Shown here: in pieces, positions 24,125-36,385 of the stretch
Layout of the letters: the number at the start of each line of letters is the position of its first letter
How positions within the stretch are numbered: the first letter of the stretch is position 1
Assembly (NCBI RefSeq): GCF_963924675.1
Contig: NC_089224.1
Span: 42,203,158 to 42,267,157, forward strand
Direction of reading: 5' to 3'
Source of the DNA: Phocoena phocoena
Lineage: Eukaryota; Chordata; Mammalia; Artiodactyla; Phocoenidae
Length of the DNA: 64,000 bases
Notes under the pieces: model-generated
Told to the model about the DNA's origin: nothing
The model's database searches: none
The model's input: only the letters and a program-made list of their open reading frames with translations
Program-made: the position numbers and the translations under genes

Positions 24125-24660
24125 AAAATGTTTTAAGTTCTTTCTCTGTACCAGGAACTGTTGTAGGCAGTAGAGGGAAAAAAAAAATTCCCTGCTTTCA
24201 TGGAACTTATATTCTGGTATAGGCTAATAAAAAAAGGCTTAAAGGATGCATGATCCAAGATCGAGGATTTTCTCTTTTATATAAGGAGGCCAACAAACTT
24301 CTATGATAAGGTGACATTTAAGCAAAAACCTTAAGGAAGTACAGAAGTGAATCATGTAGAAACCTGGGGAACACAAAAATTTAAATCCTGAGGTAGGCGC
24401 TTACTTCCCCTGGAAGGCTGGAGTATCAGCAAGCAGGTCAGTGTAACAGGAGCAGAAAGAGTCATAGAGAGAATGGTAGAGAATATAAAACCTCAGAGGC
24501 CGTTAAAAATATATGGCTTTTACTTTGGTTGGTATGAAAGGCTATTGGAAAGGGTCTTGTACAGAGAAGTAACATATTCTGGCATATAAACAAGGGTCGC
24601 TCTGAAAATGGATTAACCTGACTAAAAGGAAGTTGGCAGTCTTGCCAGATGTCAAAAGGA
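24125..24660 (-). mobile_element. L2 (LINE/L2) 3' part
   Basis: On the + strand the segment starts with a decayed form of the antisense L2 3' end ('accaggaactgttgtaggca', 'ggaacttatattctgg'), and then follows with 'aggtgacatttaagc' and the region ending in 'aagtaacatattctggc' near 24568-24584. The order is that of L2 read backwards, so the element is on the minus strand. A long but old copy; no protein survives. Confidence 0.6.
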
Positions 24661-24769
24661 TATGTAAAGATACTTGATCCCCTAGTACAATATTCTGGGG
24701 AAAGACCAGAGAATGTGATGAATTTTTCAGAATTTAATCCATGATTTGTACATATGAATTGCTATGATC

Positions 24770-24998
24770 CATATACAGGCATTTTATATTCAGCAATATG
24801 TGTGCTACTTACATTTAATCTTCACAACAGTCTTAAGATACTATGATTCCTCATTTTATATGTGAGGACAAAGTGAATAGAAGATTTCCAAGGTTACATA
24901 TAAAATAATTAGCAGAGACAGTTTTTAGACTTGGAAAATCTGAGTCCAAATCTGCTTGCCTTTTTCACTACTCTCTTAATCATTATGCAGTATTGCCT
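24770..24998 (-). mobile_element. MIR SINE
   Basis: Antisense MIR order: 'taatcttcacaacagtctta', then 'ctcattttatatgtgaggaca', then 'ccaaggttacata', and 'gagtccaaatctg' near the right end. A nearly full-length ancient copy. Confidence 0.65.
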
Positions 24999-26528
24999 TA
25001 CAATTAGATTATCCTACAGCATATATAAAGAAAGAAAACACCTTTGGAGTGACTTCTCAATTAATAAGGAAAGAAATCATATCATACAATCGATAAAGCA
25101 TATCAGACAATTCACATATTAACCACAATTTTACTTTAATGTATTTTTGTGTCACCAGAATAAAGGTGTATTTTTGTGATTTAATTTCATTTAAACTTGT
25201 GGTAAATAAATGGAGTAGTCCAAAGAGGGTTAAAGAGTCCCAAATTCATAGTAGTTAATAAAAACCTTTCTAACTGGTGGAGAATTAATTTGTCATGCTC
25301 CAGGGGGTGCCAAGCTCCAGTTAATACCCCATGTGTGGTTAGCACATTTGTAATGGATTGGCTATTTAGTATGATAAAATCAAGAGGCTCAGGTCCCTAT
25401 ACTAACAAGTGCTGTACAGTTTCTGGGCCTCATTTTAAGCCCGGAGTAGACACAAGCACCTAGCTAGCTCATTAGTTGTTTATTGAAGACTGGAACATCA
25501 TCCCTGGCCATTCTCTACTTCAAATATATCCAAAAAAGCATCTTGATTAGATCACCTCAAAGGGTGCTTCCTGATTATAAGGCAACAGGCAAAACTTTTT
25601 TTTTCCCCTGAAAATTTTAAGTTCAAATTCTTAAACCATATACTTAATGGCATTCACATTTACACAAAATGGTATCTGCTAGTTTCATCCAACTATTGGT
25701 CAACTTAGTAAACAAATAATCAAATTACAACTAGCTATATCATAAAGCAGTCAGATTTTTTTTTATCTTATTGTGTTACCAGTATATTGTCGTGTACTGA
25801 TCAAAGAAATATTTTGATTGAGCTCTGGTTTGGATTACTTAACAATAATTTGACTCAGGTTTTTGAAAGGAAGAACAGAGTTTCAATTTTCAATCAGTGC
25901 CTTATTAATGTAATAAAAGTAAAGCTTCTTTTTAAATTGCAAGGTCACTTCCGTAATCGTTACTATCTCCTAGCCTTCGTATTTAATATGGCAATGCTTG
26001 TAATCTAGGGCAAAAATGGAGATTTAAAATGGAGAAATAACTGTAAATGTGCAAAGTGTGATATTAATAAAATAAAATGGTGAAAAAGCACTGGAAACTG
26101 CAGTGATGCAAGTGAAGTATTAATAAAGAGAATTGCGCCGAGTGTAATAATTACTAGTCATATCATGGCACAATTTCCCTTTCGTGTTAACTGCAGTCCA
26201 GTCATTTTTTTCTCCAGACTGTGGGGATGGGACTGGCAAACGAGTACACTATGCAATGTAAGCACTCATTTATAAAGGTTTTATTTCATTTAATATAGTA
26301 AAATTCACGTATTCCTATTTTAGAGAAAGATCTGGAATTCTAGTGAGTGTGCCAAAAGGTAACTTTCACAAGTAAGAATGAATTACTATTTTGAAAGACT
26401 GAATTTTACTTTATTCATTATCTCAGTCCATCAGTGCCTTAGATGATCATACCTGTTGACCACCATTTTTTTTTTTTTCTTATCCTATGCTCCTTCTCCC
26501 CACCATTGCCCATTCTGGTCCTGTACTT
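24999..26528. other. Unique sequence, including a candidate conserved block
   Basis: No gene or clear repeat. The stretch at about 26030-26360 looks like constrained single-copy DNA (see findings). The frame at 25787-26008 has no recognisable motif. Confidence 0.4.
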
Positions 26529-26545
26529 AAAAAATAGGTTTAGGG

Positions 26546-26757
26546 GGTCTTCCCTGGTGGCACAGTGGTTGAGAGTCCGCCTGCCGATGCAGGGGACACA
26601 GGTTCGTGCCCCGGTCTGGGAAGATCCCAAATGCCGCGGAGCGGCTGGGCCCGTGAGCCATGGCCGCTGAGCCTGCACGTCCGGAGCCTGTGCTCCGCAA
26701 CGGGAGAGGCCACAACAGTGAGAGGCCCGAGTACCGCCAAAAAAAAAAAAAAAAAAA
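26546..26757 (+). mobile_element. CHR SINE
   Basis: A full copy with a long A-run. Target-site duplications aaaaaataggtttaggg at 26529-26545 and 26758-26774 are identical over 17 bases. Only a few differences from the other CHR copies are visible (for example aaatgccgcgg for acatgccgcgg), so this is a recent insertion. The 75-83-codon frames here belong to the SINE. Confidence 0.95.
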
Positions 26758-26774
26758 AAAAAATAGGTTTAGGG

Positions 26775-28640
26775 TCATTTCATTTCAACCTGGAACCATT
26801 TTTTAAATGAAAACTCTGAGAGGAAGCAACAAGAATAGACATTCTCTCTTCCCTATCATCTGCTGGAGTACACAGTACTATTTTTAAGAGACTGGAAAAG
26901 ACGTTCATTGCTTCAGCTATCACGGGTCTCTGTGAAGAATATGGGCAAATAACAGGGCAGCAAGAGAAAAGACTAAGAAAGCTGAGAGGGAGACTTAAAG
27001 TAGTCAAGATTTTTCCTCCATTCTGTTAAATGATATCGCCTCACTTATGATGTCAAAAAAGCAAGTAGTCATTGTTGTTCTTTTTTTTTTTTTCTTTAAA
27101 GAGAAGGACACATGAAACGTTTTCTATTTAAAAGCATGCATTACAGAAAGGAATAGAATACTAACAACAAAGCATCCAATAAAACCTTTCATTGAATAAT
27201 GAAAGAAGGATGATATCAATATGTTTTTTATCTGGTCAAGAAATTTCTCTCTAACAGTCTTTTGGTGCTCAGAGTTCTAATGGGCTTATGACTACTAATG
27301 GCTTTCTAATCTCATAGTCTGTAATGTTAGAGTTTTAAATCTATTTACTTCAATTTCCTGACATGCATCAGAGACAAAGAGGGTATTTACTGGCTTTGTG
27401 GGCTTTGTATTACATTTTTTATTACATTAAAATGTGCCCAGACTTTTGCACCAGCAACTCAACTGGATGGTTTTGGGGGAAGGGTGAATAGAAAGAGAAA
27501 AGTCATCAAATATATAATTTTAGAACTATCTTAAAAGATATAAAGGTTCATGTTAGACTCATAGTGTGTAAGTAGTTTTGTAAACCCAGAAAAATTTGCC
27601 AATGTTTTCAGCTTATAAGTTTGGAATCAGTCAGATGTAACAAACATAGTTCTCCTCTATTTCATCTACATTAGATTATATTTACATTATCTTCTGTGAT
27701 TTATTTTAGAATCCTTTATGGTTCAAGCTCTTGCTTTATTTTCACCTGAGTTACGTTCTATATCTATAGCTAATACAGTTTTATTTTCTCCTAGTAGAGT
27801 GTTGCAGAGGAGGGTCACTTGGGATACCCTATATAATTGACTGAGTTTCTCTTGTTTTGATTTTCCTCGGATATAAAATTAAAAGGTTAGAGTAAGCGTT
27901 TTCTTACCTCAAATCTTCTTAAAAGCAGATCAGGTATGTCAAAATGTCTCTGTAAATGTCCACTTTTTAGGGAGAACAAAGCACGGTCTACATTGGACAA
28001 AAAAATGGAGAAGCAAGTAAGAGAATCATAAATGTCAAATAATAGCATATGCTTTAAAAGTTATATTTATCCAATTCTATTTACCAGCACCTTCTCTCAA
28101 AAAATTCTACTGTGAAACAACTCCTTAAACATGTATCATTTATTTTCAAAACATCCATAATAAAGTCCACCTTTTACAATTTGAGGTAAATAAAAAGAAG
28201 ATAAACTAAAATTGGGATTTAAAAAATTTCAAAATATATATTCAAATATTAACTCATTTATTGAGCCAGTTATCAGTAACCAATTTGTCCTTCTTCACCC
28301 TTTCCCTATACCTTGCGTATGCTCTTCTCATGGTGTATAATACATTATTTTAAAAAGTTTTGATTGTGTAATATATCATCATGTCCTATGACTTACACAT
28401 TATTTTACAACTTGGTACTAACCAATAGTGCTTGGCATCCAGTACAGTCTCAGTCATTTTGGTTGACTGAGCCACTAAATCATGAACACAAGTCTATTTC
28501 ATATTATAAATGATAAAAATGTAAAATCATGATATATTTTGTAATTAGATAAGCCAATAAATGTATTTATAAAAGATTTTTAACACCAAGTACTGAAAAC
28601 ACGCAACATTTCTGTCTTTCCATTAATCAGAAATTTAACC
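26775..28640. other. Unique sequence
   Basis: No gene or confident repeat. T-runs at about 27080-27094. The minus frame at 26780-27007 starts within SINE-flank and shows only low-complexity Leu/Ser content. Confidence 0.4.
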
Positions 28641-28719
28641 AGAAAGGAAAGGGGGGAAGGGAAGGAAAGGAAAGGAAAGGAAAGGAAAGAAAAGAAAGGC
28701 AAGGCAAGGTAGGACAAGG
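28641..28719. repeat. (GGAAA)n purine-rich tandem repeat
   Basis: About 16 units of a 5-bp GGAAA/AAGGA motif with drift to GGCAA and GGACAA at the right side. Almost pure purine on the + strand for about 60 bases. Confidence 0.9.
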
Positions 28720-29147
28720 CAAAAGCTAGAGAGGTGCAAGGGATATTTATACTGTCACAACCTAGAAGAGGTATACATCATTTTCTCTCAAGATTTACTT
28801 GCCAGAACTAGTACAATGGTCCTGCTCAAACAAGAAGGTTGAGGAATGTGGGAGAACACACGGATATTCAGGGGACATTAAATGTTTTTGCCACAGGAGA
28901 GAATAATGAGACTAGCCCATCCAAGAAGTTACTCAAGGTTACTTGAATGGATGGTTCTAATAAGCTGGAAAAGTTTAATAGAAAGTGGAAAGTACCATCT
29001 AACAGGCCAGTCTGACCTATACCTTGAAAAAAAATGTAAAGGCAACTCTAAATATGATGTAAGGCAAAGGGACACAGCCAACATTGGTTTTGATGAGCAG
29101 ACTAGTGATGGCAACTATATTATTTATAACAAATTGTTCTACAGATG
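28720..29147. other. Unique sequence
   Basis: The frame at 28882-29148 is open for 88 codons but has no family resemblance, and the minus strand has similarly long frames. Nothing else seen. Confidence 0.35.
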
Positions 29148-29360
29148 ATGTGGCAGTGGTTAAAAACACTGATATTGGAGCTAGAATATGTGGCTTCAGT
29201 CTTAATTCCTCCACCTACTAGTGGTGATTTAGAACAAGGTTTAACGTCTCTATAAGTCAGTATCTTCATCTACAATTGTAAAAATTAGATGAACCTAACT
29301 CACAGAGTTATGGTGAAGATTAAAAGAAATGATATTTGTGGAAATATTAGATAGCGCCTG
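29148..29360 (+). mobile_element. MIR SINE, nearly full length
   Basis: Contains the tRNA-like left part ('gtggcagtggttaaaaacac', 'ggcttcagtcttaattcctcc') and the core ('cagtatcttcatctacaattg', 'gttatggtgaagattaaaaga') in correct order. It ends shortly before L1-C starts. Confidence 0.75.
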
Positions 29361-29439
29361 ATTTTATTGACATATTCTAAGTAGTTTTGAGGAAGCATGC
29401 TGAAAATTAAGGAATGATTTGGCTTTTATTAAAAAAAAA

Positions 29440-30559
29440 AAAATAGGTGGAGATCAAGGTGGCAGAGTAAAAGGACATGAAGCTCTCTTCCCCCTACAAA
29501 CACATCAAAAATACATCTACATGTGGAACAATTCTTACAGAAAACCAAGTGAAAGCTGTCATAAGATCTCTTATACAACCAAAGCTGTAAGAAAGATTCC
29601 CACATAATCGGGAAGGACAAAAAGAGAAAAAAAAAGGAAAAGAAATCAGGACAGGACCTATGCCCCTGGGAGGGAGCTGTGAGAGAGAGGAAAGTTTCTC
29701 CTGCCCTGGGAACCCCTTTGCCACAGGCTGGGAGGTGTGCCAGGACAGAGAGCTGGAGTGTCCTGGACTTTGCTTGAGAGGACTGTGTGCAGTTCTGGCT
29801 TGCTAAAAAACAGGGCAGAAAGAGACCAGCACTGACAGCTGCCACGTCACCACACGTGCCAGCTCAAAATACATGCCTGCTAGTACATGCAGTGTCTAGG
29901 TGCTGAAACTCGGGCTTTAGTTGATGGACCCAAGGAGATGACTCAGTTTAGTTGCACAGAGGAAGCCTGAAGGGCCTGATGTATGGTCTGGGCCTCCACT
30001 GTTAGCTTGCACATGCCGGAGGCAGGGCTAACATCTGAGGTAGTTATCAGTGCTCCCTCAGTGGGGGAAGGTCCAGGGGCTGCTCCGGCAGCAGCAGACG
30101 TTGTTGGCATACACACTGGAGGTGGGTGGTGTCACAGAATTGCAGGTCCCCAGCATAAAGCCAATGGGGAATAATATACAGCTGCTCTTATCCCAGTGGA
30201 AGCACGCCATCCCGCCTACCTCCACTGCAGCTTAGAATCTGATCTGGGGGCTTCTACTCCAACAACTGAGGAGCACACCCTGCTCCCAATAGAGCTGTGA
30301 CAGCCACAGAGCAAAGAAAAGGTCCCACGCAACATCCAGCACAGGCTTTGGTCACCACAACACCAAACACACCCCCTATCAAAGGGACAACGTCTAACAA
30401 ACTCTGAGGAAGATGTGGCAGGCATCCATACCAAAAACAGCCATCACACCAAAAATGCTGGACAATCTACACATGGATGATCCCTCATAAAATCAGCCCT
30501 TCAAGACCACAGTAGATAACCGTTTCTCCTAAATTCATACTCACAGAAATTTAAGTAAA
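29440..30559 (+). promoter_or_regulatory. L1-C 5' UTR / internal promoter region
   Basis: The start gtggagatcaaggtggcaga is a mutated form of the L1 opening that carries a YY1 site (CAAGATGGCNG) just inside the element. The body is less AT-rich than the window and contains no long L1 reading frame. Such a 5' UTR is the internal RNA polymerase II promoter of the element. It has no evident similarity to the 5' UTR of L1-D beyond the first bases. The minus frame of 138 codons (29429-29845) and the short frames near 30000-30430 are incidental. Confidence 0.65.
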
Positions 30560-31460
30560 ATGAAAAAGCAGAGAAACTACTCCCAATTAAAAGAACAAGA
30601 GAAATTCCCTGAAAGAACAATGAAACAGACCTCTCCAGTCTACCAGATCCTTAGTTCAAAGAGGTGGTAATAAAAATGTTAAAGGAATTAAAGAAGATTA
30701 TCAGTAGAAATGCAGATCACTGTAGCAAGGAGCTAGAAACTATAAAGAGGAATCAATCAAATTAGCCAATTCAGTTGCTGAGATAAAAGCCCAGCTAAAG
30801 GCAATACATAGCAGACTAAATATGCAGAGGAATGAATAAGTAATCTGGAAGACAGAATAATGAAAGTCATCCAATCAGAACAGCAGACAGAAAGACAGCT
30901 GAAGAAAAAAATGAAAGCAACATTCAAGATCTATGGGATAATATAAAGCATGCCAACCTACACATAACAGGGGTTCCAGAAGAAGAAAGAGGAAAGGGGA
31001 TCAAAAATGTATTTAAAGGAATTATGGCTGAAAACTTTCCAACTAAAGAAGGAAACAGATACCCAGGTACAGAAAGCACAGAGGATCCCAAACAAGATGA
31101 ACCCAAACAGACCCATACCAAGACATATCATAATTAAAATGTCAAAAATTAAAGATAAAGAGAGGATTCTAAAGGCAGCAAACGAAAAACAAAAAGTCAG
31201 TTACAAGAGAACCCCCATTAGGTTATCACCTGATTTCTCTACAGAACCTTTGCAGGCCAGAAGGGAGTGGCATGATATATTCAAAGTCCTGAAAGGGAAA
31301 AACCTGCAACCTAGGGTACTCTGCTCAGAAAGATTATCATTAGAATAAAAGGAGGAACTAAAAATTTCTCAGACAAGCAAAAACTAAAAAGAAAAAGCAA
31401 TACTAAACCTATCCAAAAAGAAATATTGAAAGATCTTCTCTGAATAGAAAAGAAGAATCT
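30560..31460 (+). pseudogene. L1 ORF1 (RNA-binding protein p40-type), broken
   Basis: Starts at ATG 30560 and reads MKKQRNYSQLKEQEKFPERT before a stop at about codon 37. ORF1p is a trimeric coiled-coil protein that binds L1 RNA. Further pieces are recognisable in other frames: a coiled-coil part around 30650-30900, then the RNA-binding and C-terminal part in an open frame at about 31007-31348, with PRHIIIKMSK and LQARREWHDIFKVLKG as conserved phrases. At least two frame changes and several stops separate the parts. No functional protein is possible. Confidence 0.8.
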
Positions 31461-31676
31461 ATAGGAAAGTGGAAAACACAGTAGGAAAGGCAAATATATA
31501 AAAAGACTGAAGATCACTTAAATAAGCTAGTACACAGATCAAAAAATAATTTAAAGTGTTGTAAAAGGGATTATAACTACAATGAACAGCAAAAGGATAA
31601 ACATGAAGGTGATGTAAAATAGGACATCAAAATTACAAACTATGGGGGGAGGGGAATAAAAATGTATATCATTTAG

Positions 31677-31809
31677 TTTGTTTCGTTTAGTTTTTTGTTT
31701 TGTTTTTTTTTTTTGGCCCCACCACGTGGCTTGCTGGAGTTCCCCAACCAGGGAATGAACCCCAACCACAGCAGTGAAAGTGCCAAGTCTTAACCACTAG
31801 GGAACTCCC
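31677..31809 (-). mobile_element. tRNA-derived SINE of a second, shorter family (Bov-tA/CHR-2-like)
   Basis: An antisense element with T-rich left end and a head reading gggagttccctagtggttaa on the minus strand. Its body (minus strand: tttcactgctgtggttgggg) differs from the CHR copies elsewhere. Target-site duplications aaatgtatatcatttag at 31660-31676 and 31810-31826 are exact over 17 bases, so it is a real insertion into the spacer between ORF1 and ORF2 of L1-C. The family name is by recognition of the artiodactyl/cetacean tRNA-Glu SINE group. Confidence 0.88.
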
Positions 31810-34250
31810 AAATGTATATCATTTAGAATGTGTTTGAACTTACATGACTATCAGTCCAAAGCAAGTAGATATAGTTATGGGTTAACATACTTGAAAACCA
31901 GGGCAACCACAAATCAAAAAACACAATAGATTCACAATAATCAAAAAGAAAGGAACTCAAGTATAATACCAAAGAAAACCATTGAACCACAAAAGGAAAA
32001 ACAAAAAAGAATGAAGGAACAAAGAGGAGCTGTAAAATCAACTGGAAAACACAGTTTAAAATGGTAATAAATACATATTTATCAATAATTATTTTAAATG
32101 TCAATAGACTAAAAGCTCCAATTAAAAGATATAGAGTGGCAAATTGGATTAAAAAAAACAAGAACCTATGATATGTTGCCTACCTGAGACTCACTTTAGG
32201 GCAAAAGATACACAAAGATTTAAAGCGAGGGGATGGAAAAAGATATTTCATGCAAATGGAAATGACAAGAAAGTAGGGGTAGCAATACTCATATCAGACA
32301 AAATAGACTTTAAAACAAAGTCCATAAAGAAAGAGAAAGAAGGACACTATATAAAGATAAAGGGATCAATACATGATGAGGCTATTACACTCATTAACAT
32401 ATATGCACCCAATATAGGAGCATCCAAATATATAAAACAAATACTAACAGACATATATAGAGAAACTGACAGGAATACAATAAGAGCAGCAGACCTTAAC
32501 ACCTCACTGTCATCAATGGAAAGATCTTCCAGACAGAAAATCAATAAGGCAACAGAGATCCTAAATAACAAAACAGAACAGTGGACTTAATTGATATCTA
32601 CAGGACACTACACCCAAAAAAACCCAGATACACGTTCTCTCCAAGCACACATGGGACATTCTCTAGGATAGACCACATATTAGGACACAAACAAGCATCA
32701 ACAAATTTAAGAGGATAGAAATTATTTCAAGCATCTTTTATGACCACAATGGTATGAAACTAGAAATCAGCCACAGAAAGAAAAATGAGAAAAAATAATG
32801 ATTACATGGAGACTAATCAACATGCTACTAAAAAACCAATTGGTCAATGATTAAATCAAAGAGGAAATAAGAAAATACCTCAAGACAAACGACAATGAAA
32901 ACACAACCTTACAAAATCTATGGGATGCAGCATAAGGAGTTCCAAGAGGGCAGTTCATAGTGATACAGGCCTTCCTCAAGAAACAAGAAAAATATCACAT
33001 AAACAACCTAACCTACCACCTACAAGAATTAGAAAAGAAAAACAACCAAAACCTAAAGTCAGCAGAATAAAAGAAATAATAAAGATCAGAGAGAAAATAA
33101 ACAAAATAGAGATAAAAAAATAGAAAAGATCAATAAACTTATGAGCTGGTTTCTTGAAAATTAAACAAAATCAACACACCTCTAGATAAACAAAATCAAC
33201 ACACCTTTCACACACAAAAAAGAAAGGACCCAAATAAACAAAATAGGAAATGAACTAGGAGAAATAACCAACACTGCAGAAATACAAAAATCATAAGAAA
33301 ATACTAGGAACTATATGCCAACAAATCAGACAACCTAGAAGAAATGGACACATTTCTCGAAACATACAGCCTGCCAAATCTGAGTCAATAAGAAATTGAT
33401 AATTTGAACAGACTGATCACTAGAAGTGAAACAGAATCTGTAATTTTAAAAAAATGGATGCAAACAAAAGTCCAGGACCTGATGGCTTCACTGGGGAATT
33501 CTACCAAACATGCAAAGAAGAACTTATACCTATCCTTCTCAAATTCTTCAAAAGAATGAAGAGGAGGGAACACTCCTAATGTCATTTCATAAAGCCACCA
33601 TCACCCTGACACCAAAACCAGACAAAGACACTACTGAAAAAGAAAATTACAGGCCAATATCTTTGAAAAATATAGATGCAAAAATCCTCAACAAAATATT
33701 AGCAGACAAAATCCAACTATACATTAAAAGGATCTCACACCATGATCAAGTTGGATGTATTCCAGAGTCACAAGGATAGTTCAACATACACAAATCAATC
33801 ACTGTGATACACCACATCTATAAAAGAAAATACAAAACCATATGATCATCTCAACAGATGAAGAAAAACATTCGCTCAACGGTGAAAAGCCAAAAGCCTT
33901 CCTGCTAAATTCTGGAATAAGATGAGTATGCTCACTCGCACCAATTCTATTCAACATAGTATTGGAAGTCCTAGACACTGCAATCAGATGAGAGAAAGAA
34001 ATAAAAGGTATCCAAATTGGAAGTGAAGACATAAAAGTGTCATTATATGCAGATGACATGATACTCTATATAGGAAACCCTAAAGACTCCACATAAAAAC
34101 TATTAAAATTAATAAATGAATTCAGCAATGTACCAAGATATAAGATTAATATAGGGGAATCTGCTGCATTTCTTTACACTAACAATGAAAGATCAGAAAG
34201 ACAAAGAAAAAAAAATCCCATATAAAACTGCATCACAAAAAAACAAAAAG

Positions 34251-34470
34251 GGGGCTTCCCCAGTGGCGCAGTGGTTGAGGGTCCGCCTGCCGATGCAGGG
34301 GACAAGGGTTCGTGCCCCGGTCCGGGAAGATCCCACATGCCACAGAGTGGCTGGGCCCGTGAGCCATGGCCGTTGAGCCTGCGCGTCCGGAGCCTGTTCT
34401 CCTCAACGGGAGAGGCCACAACAGTGACAGACCCGCGTACCGCAAAAAAAAAAAAAAAAAAAAAAAAAAA
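34251..34470 (+). mobile_element. CHR SINE nested in L1-C ORF2
   Basis: A full copy with a 27-base A-run, and very similar to the consensus shared by the other CHR copies in this window. Its target site lies in an A-rich part of ORF2 just after YADD, so a clean target duplication cannot be defined by eye. ORF2 resumes right after the tail (gaaatcctaggaataaat). It therefore post-dates L1-C. Confidence 0.93.
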
Positions 34471-34784
34471 GAAATCCTAGGAATAAATTGAACCAAGAAG
34501 AAGGTAAAAGACCTGTATGCTAAGAAGTATAGAACAATGATAAAGGAAACTGAAGATGATTCAAAGAAATGGAAAGCTATCCCATGCTTTTGGATTCGAA
34601 GAATTAATATCTTTGAATATTTTTGGATAGTATGGCTAAGATGGCCACACTATCCAAAGCAGTCTACAGACTTAATGCAATCCCTATCAAATTATCCATG
34701 ATACTTTTCATAAAATTCGAACAAACAATTCTAAAATTTATATGAAATCAGACCCAGAATTGCTGAAGCAATCCTGAGGGATAA

Positions 34785-34820
34785 ACAAAACAAAACAAAA
34801 CAAAACAAAACAAAAAAAAC
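34785..34820. repeat. (AAAAC)n short tandem repeat in L1-C ORF2
   Basis: About seven AAAAC units in an ORF2 stretch that is normally A-rich. This expansion adds to the frame damage. Confidence 0.9.
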
Positions 34821-35894
34821 AAAGCTGGAGGCATAACCCTCCCAGACTTCAGACAATACTACAATACTTCAAAGCTACAGTAACCAAATGAGCATGGTAT
34901 TGGTACAAAAACAGACATCAATCAATGGAACAGACTAGAGAACCCAGAAATAAACCCACACACCTATGGTAACTTAATGTTCAACAAAGGAGACAAAAAT
35001 GTACAATGGAGAAAAGACAGTCTCTTCAGCAAGTGGTGTTGGGAAAGTTAGACAGCCTCACATAAATCAATGGAGTTAGAACGCTCCATTGCATCATATA
35101 CAAAAAGCAAACAAACAAAAGCCAAAATGGTTTAAAGACCTAAATATAAGGCATGACACCATAAAACTCCTGGAAGAGAACATAGGCAAAAGATTCTTTA
35201 ACATAAATTGTAGCAATATTTTCTTAGATTTGTCTTCCAAGGCAAAAGAAATAAATGCAAAAATAAACAACTGGGACCTAATCAAACTTAAAAGCTTTTG
35301 CCCAGCAAAGGAAAACTCAATAAAATGAAAAGACAACCTACAGAATGCCAAGAAGATATCTGCAAACCATGGTACCAACAAGGGGCTAATTTCCAAAATA
35401 TACAAACAGCTCATACAACTCAATATCAAAAAGATAAAACAACCTAATCAAAAAATGGGCAGAAGTCCAAAATAGACATTTCTCCAAAGAACACATACAG
35501 ATGGCCAACAGGCACATGAAAATATGCTCAATATCACTAGAGAAATACAAATCAAAACTAAAATGAGGTATCACCTCACACTGGTCAGAATGGCTATCAT
35601 CAAAAATTTACAAATAAGTAATGCTGGAGAGGTTGTGGAGAAAAGGGAATCCTCCTATACTGTTGGTGGGAATGTAAATTGGTACAGCCACTATAGAAAA
35701 CAGTATGGACATTCCATAAAAAACTAAGAATAGAGCTACCATAACGATTCAGCAATCCCACTCCTGGGCATAAATCCAGAAAAGACGAAAGCTTTAATTC
35801 TAAAAGATCCAATGTTAATAGCAGCACCATTTACAATAACCACGACATGGAAGCAACCTGAGTGTCCACCAACAGATGAATGGATAAAGAAGAT

Positions 35895-36010
35895 GTAACA
35901 TATATAATATATAATAATAATAAATAATATAATTATATAATATAATAATATCAATATATATTATATATCACATATAATTATATTATAAATATATAATATT
36001 GTATTACATC
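35895..36010. repeat. AT-rich simple repeat replacing the end of ORF2
   Basis: A run of TAT, ATA and TAATA units with many short self-complementary parts. It begins right after the ORF2 phrase gatgaatggataaagaag. In other L1 copies this phrase is followed by a TATATACA stretch and about 180 bp of coding sequence, which is missing here. L1 3' UTR sequence resumes at about 36055. Confidence 0.85.
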
Positions 36011-36385
36011 TTTTTTATCCATCTTTTATATTACATCTTTTATCTATATTTTACAGATATAGAAAACAAACTTATGGTTACCAAAGGTAAAAGGGAGGTA
36101 GGGATAAACTAGGAGTATGGGACTAACAGATACACACTACAATCTATAAAATAGATAAACAACAAAGATTTACTATATAACACAAGGAACTATATTCAAA
36201 ATCTTGTAATAGCCTATAATGTAAAAGAATCTGAAAAGAATATATATGTATATATATATAAATATACACACACACACGTATATATAAATATATATTTAAA
36301 TATATAACAGAATCACTTTGCTGTATACCTAAAACCTAACATAATATTGTAAATCATCTAAACTTCAGAAAAAAAACAGTAGATA

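Larger units (their letters stand above)
32061..35895 (+). pseudogene. L1 ORF2 (endonuclease-reverse transcriptase), broken
   Basis: ATG at 32061 opens MVINTYLSIIILNVN. The endonuclease domain follows: the Asn of LNVN, the Glu of PETHF, the Tyr of NIYAPN and the Asp/Asn of AADLNT are present (normally GDFNT), and RIDHILGH retains the Asp. The reverse-transcriptase region includes SPGPDGF (about 33473-33490), [18 protein letters not shown] and HHDQVG, and the catalytic YADD at 34046-34057 (FADD in most L1s). Many stops and frameshifts, a small tandem copy of aaacaaaatcaacacacct near 33163-33208, and a SINE at 34251 interrupt the frame. The C-terminus past about 35895 is gone. Confidence 0.85.
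29440..36385 (+). mobile_element. L1-C: nearly full-length L1 retrotransposon
   Basis: An almost complete LINE-1: 5' UTR (29440-30559), ORF1 (30560-31460), inter-ORF spacer with a SINE (31461-32060), ORF2 (32061-35895) and 3' UTR (36055-36385, ending in aatcatctaaacttcag and an A-run). It is decayed, with stops and indels in both ORFs and a missing ORF2 C-terminus. Two later SINEs are inserted: one at 31677-31809 and one at 34251-34470. Target-site duplications are not clear because both borders are A-rich. The copy is older than the SINEs inside it. Confidence 0.88.

Noticed and set aside
29429..29845. 138-codon minus-strand frame
   Set aside because: It lies antisense to the L1-C 5' UTR and has no domain or conserved motif.
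34046..34057. An active reverse transcriptase because YADD is present
   Set aside because: The surrounding ORF2 has multiple stops, frameshifts and a nested SINE.
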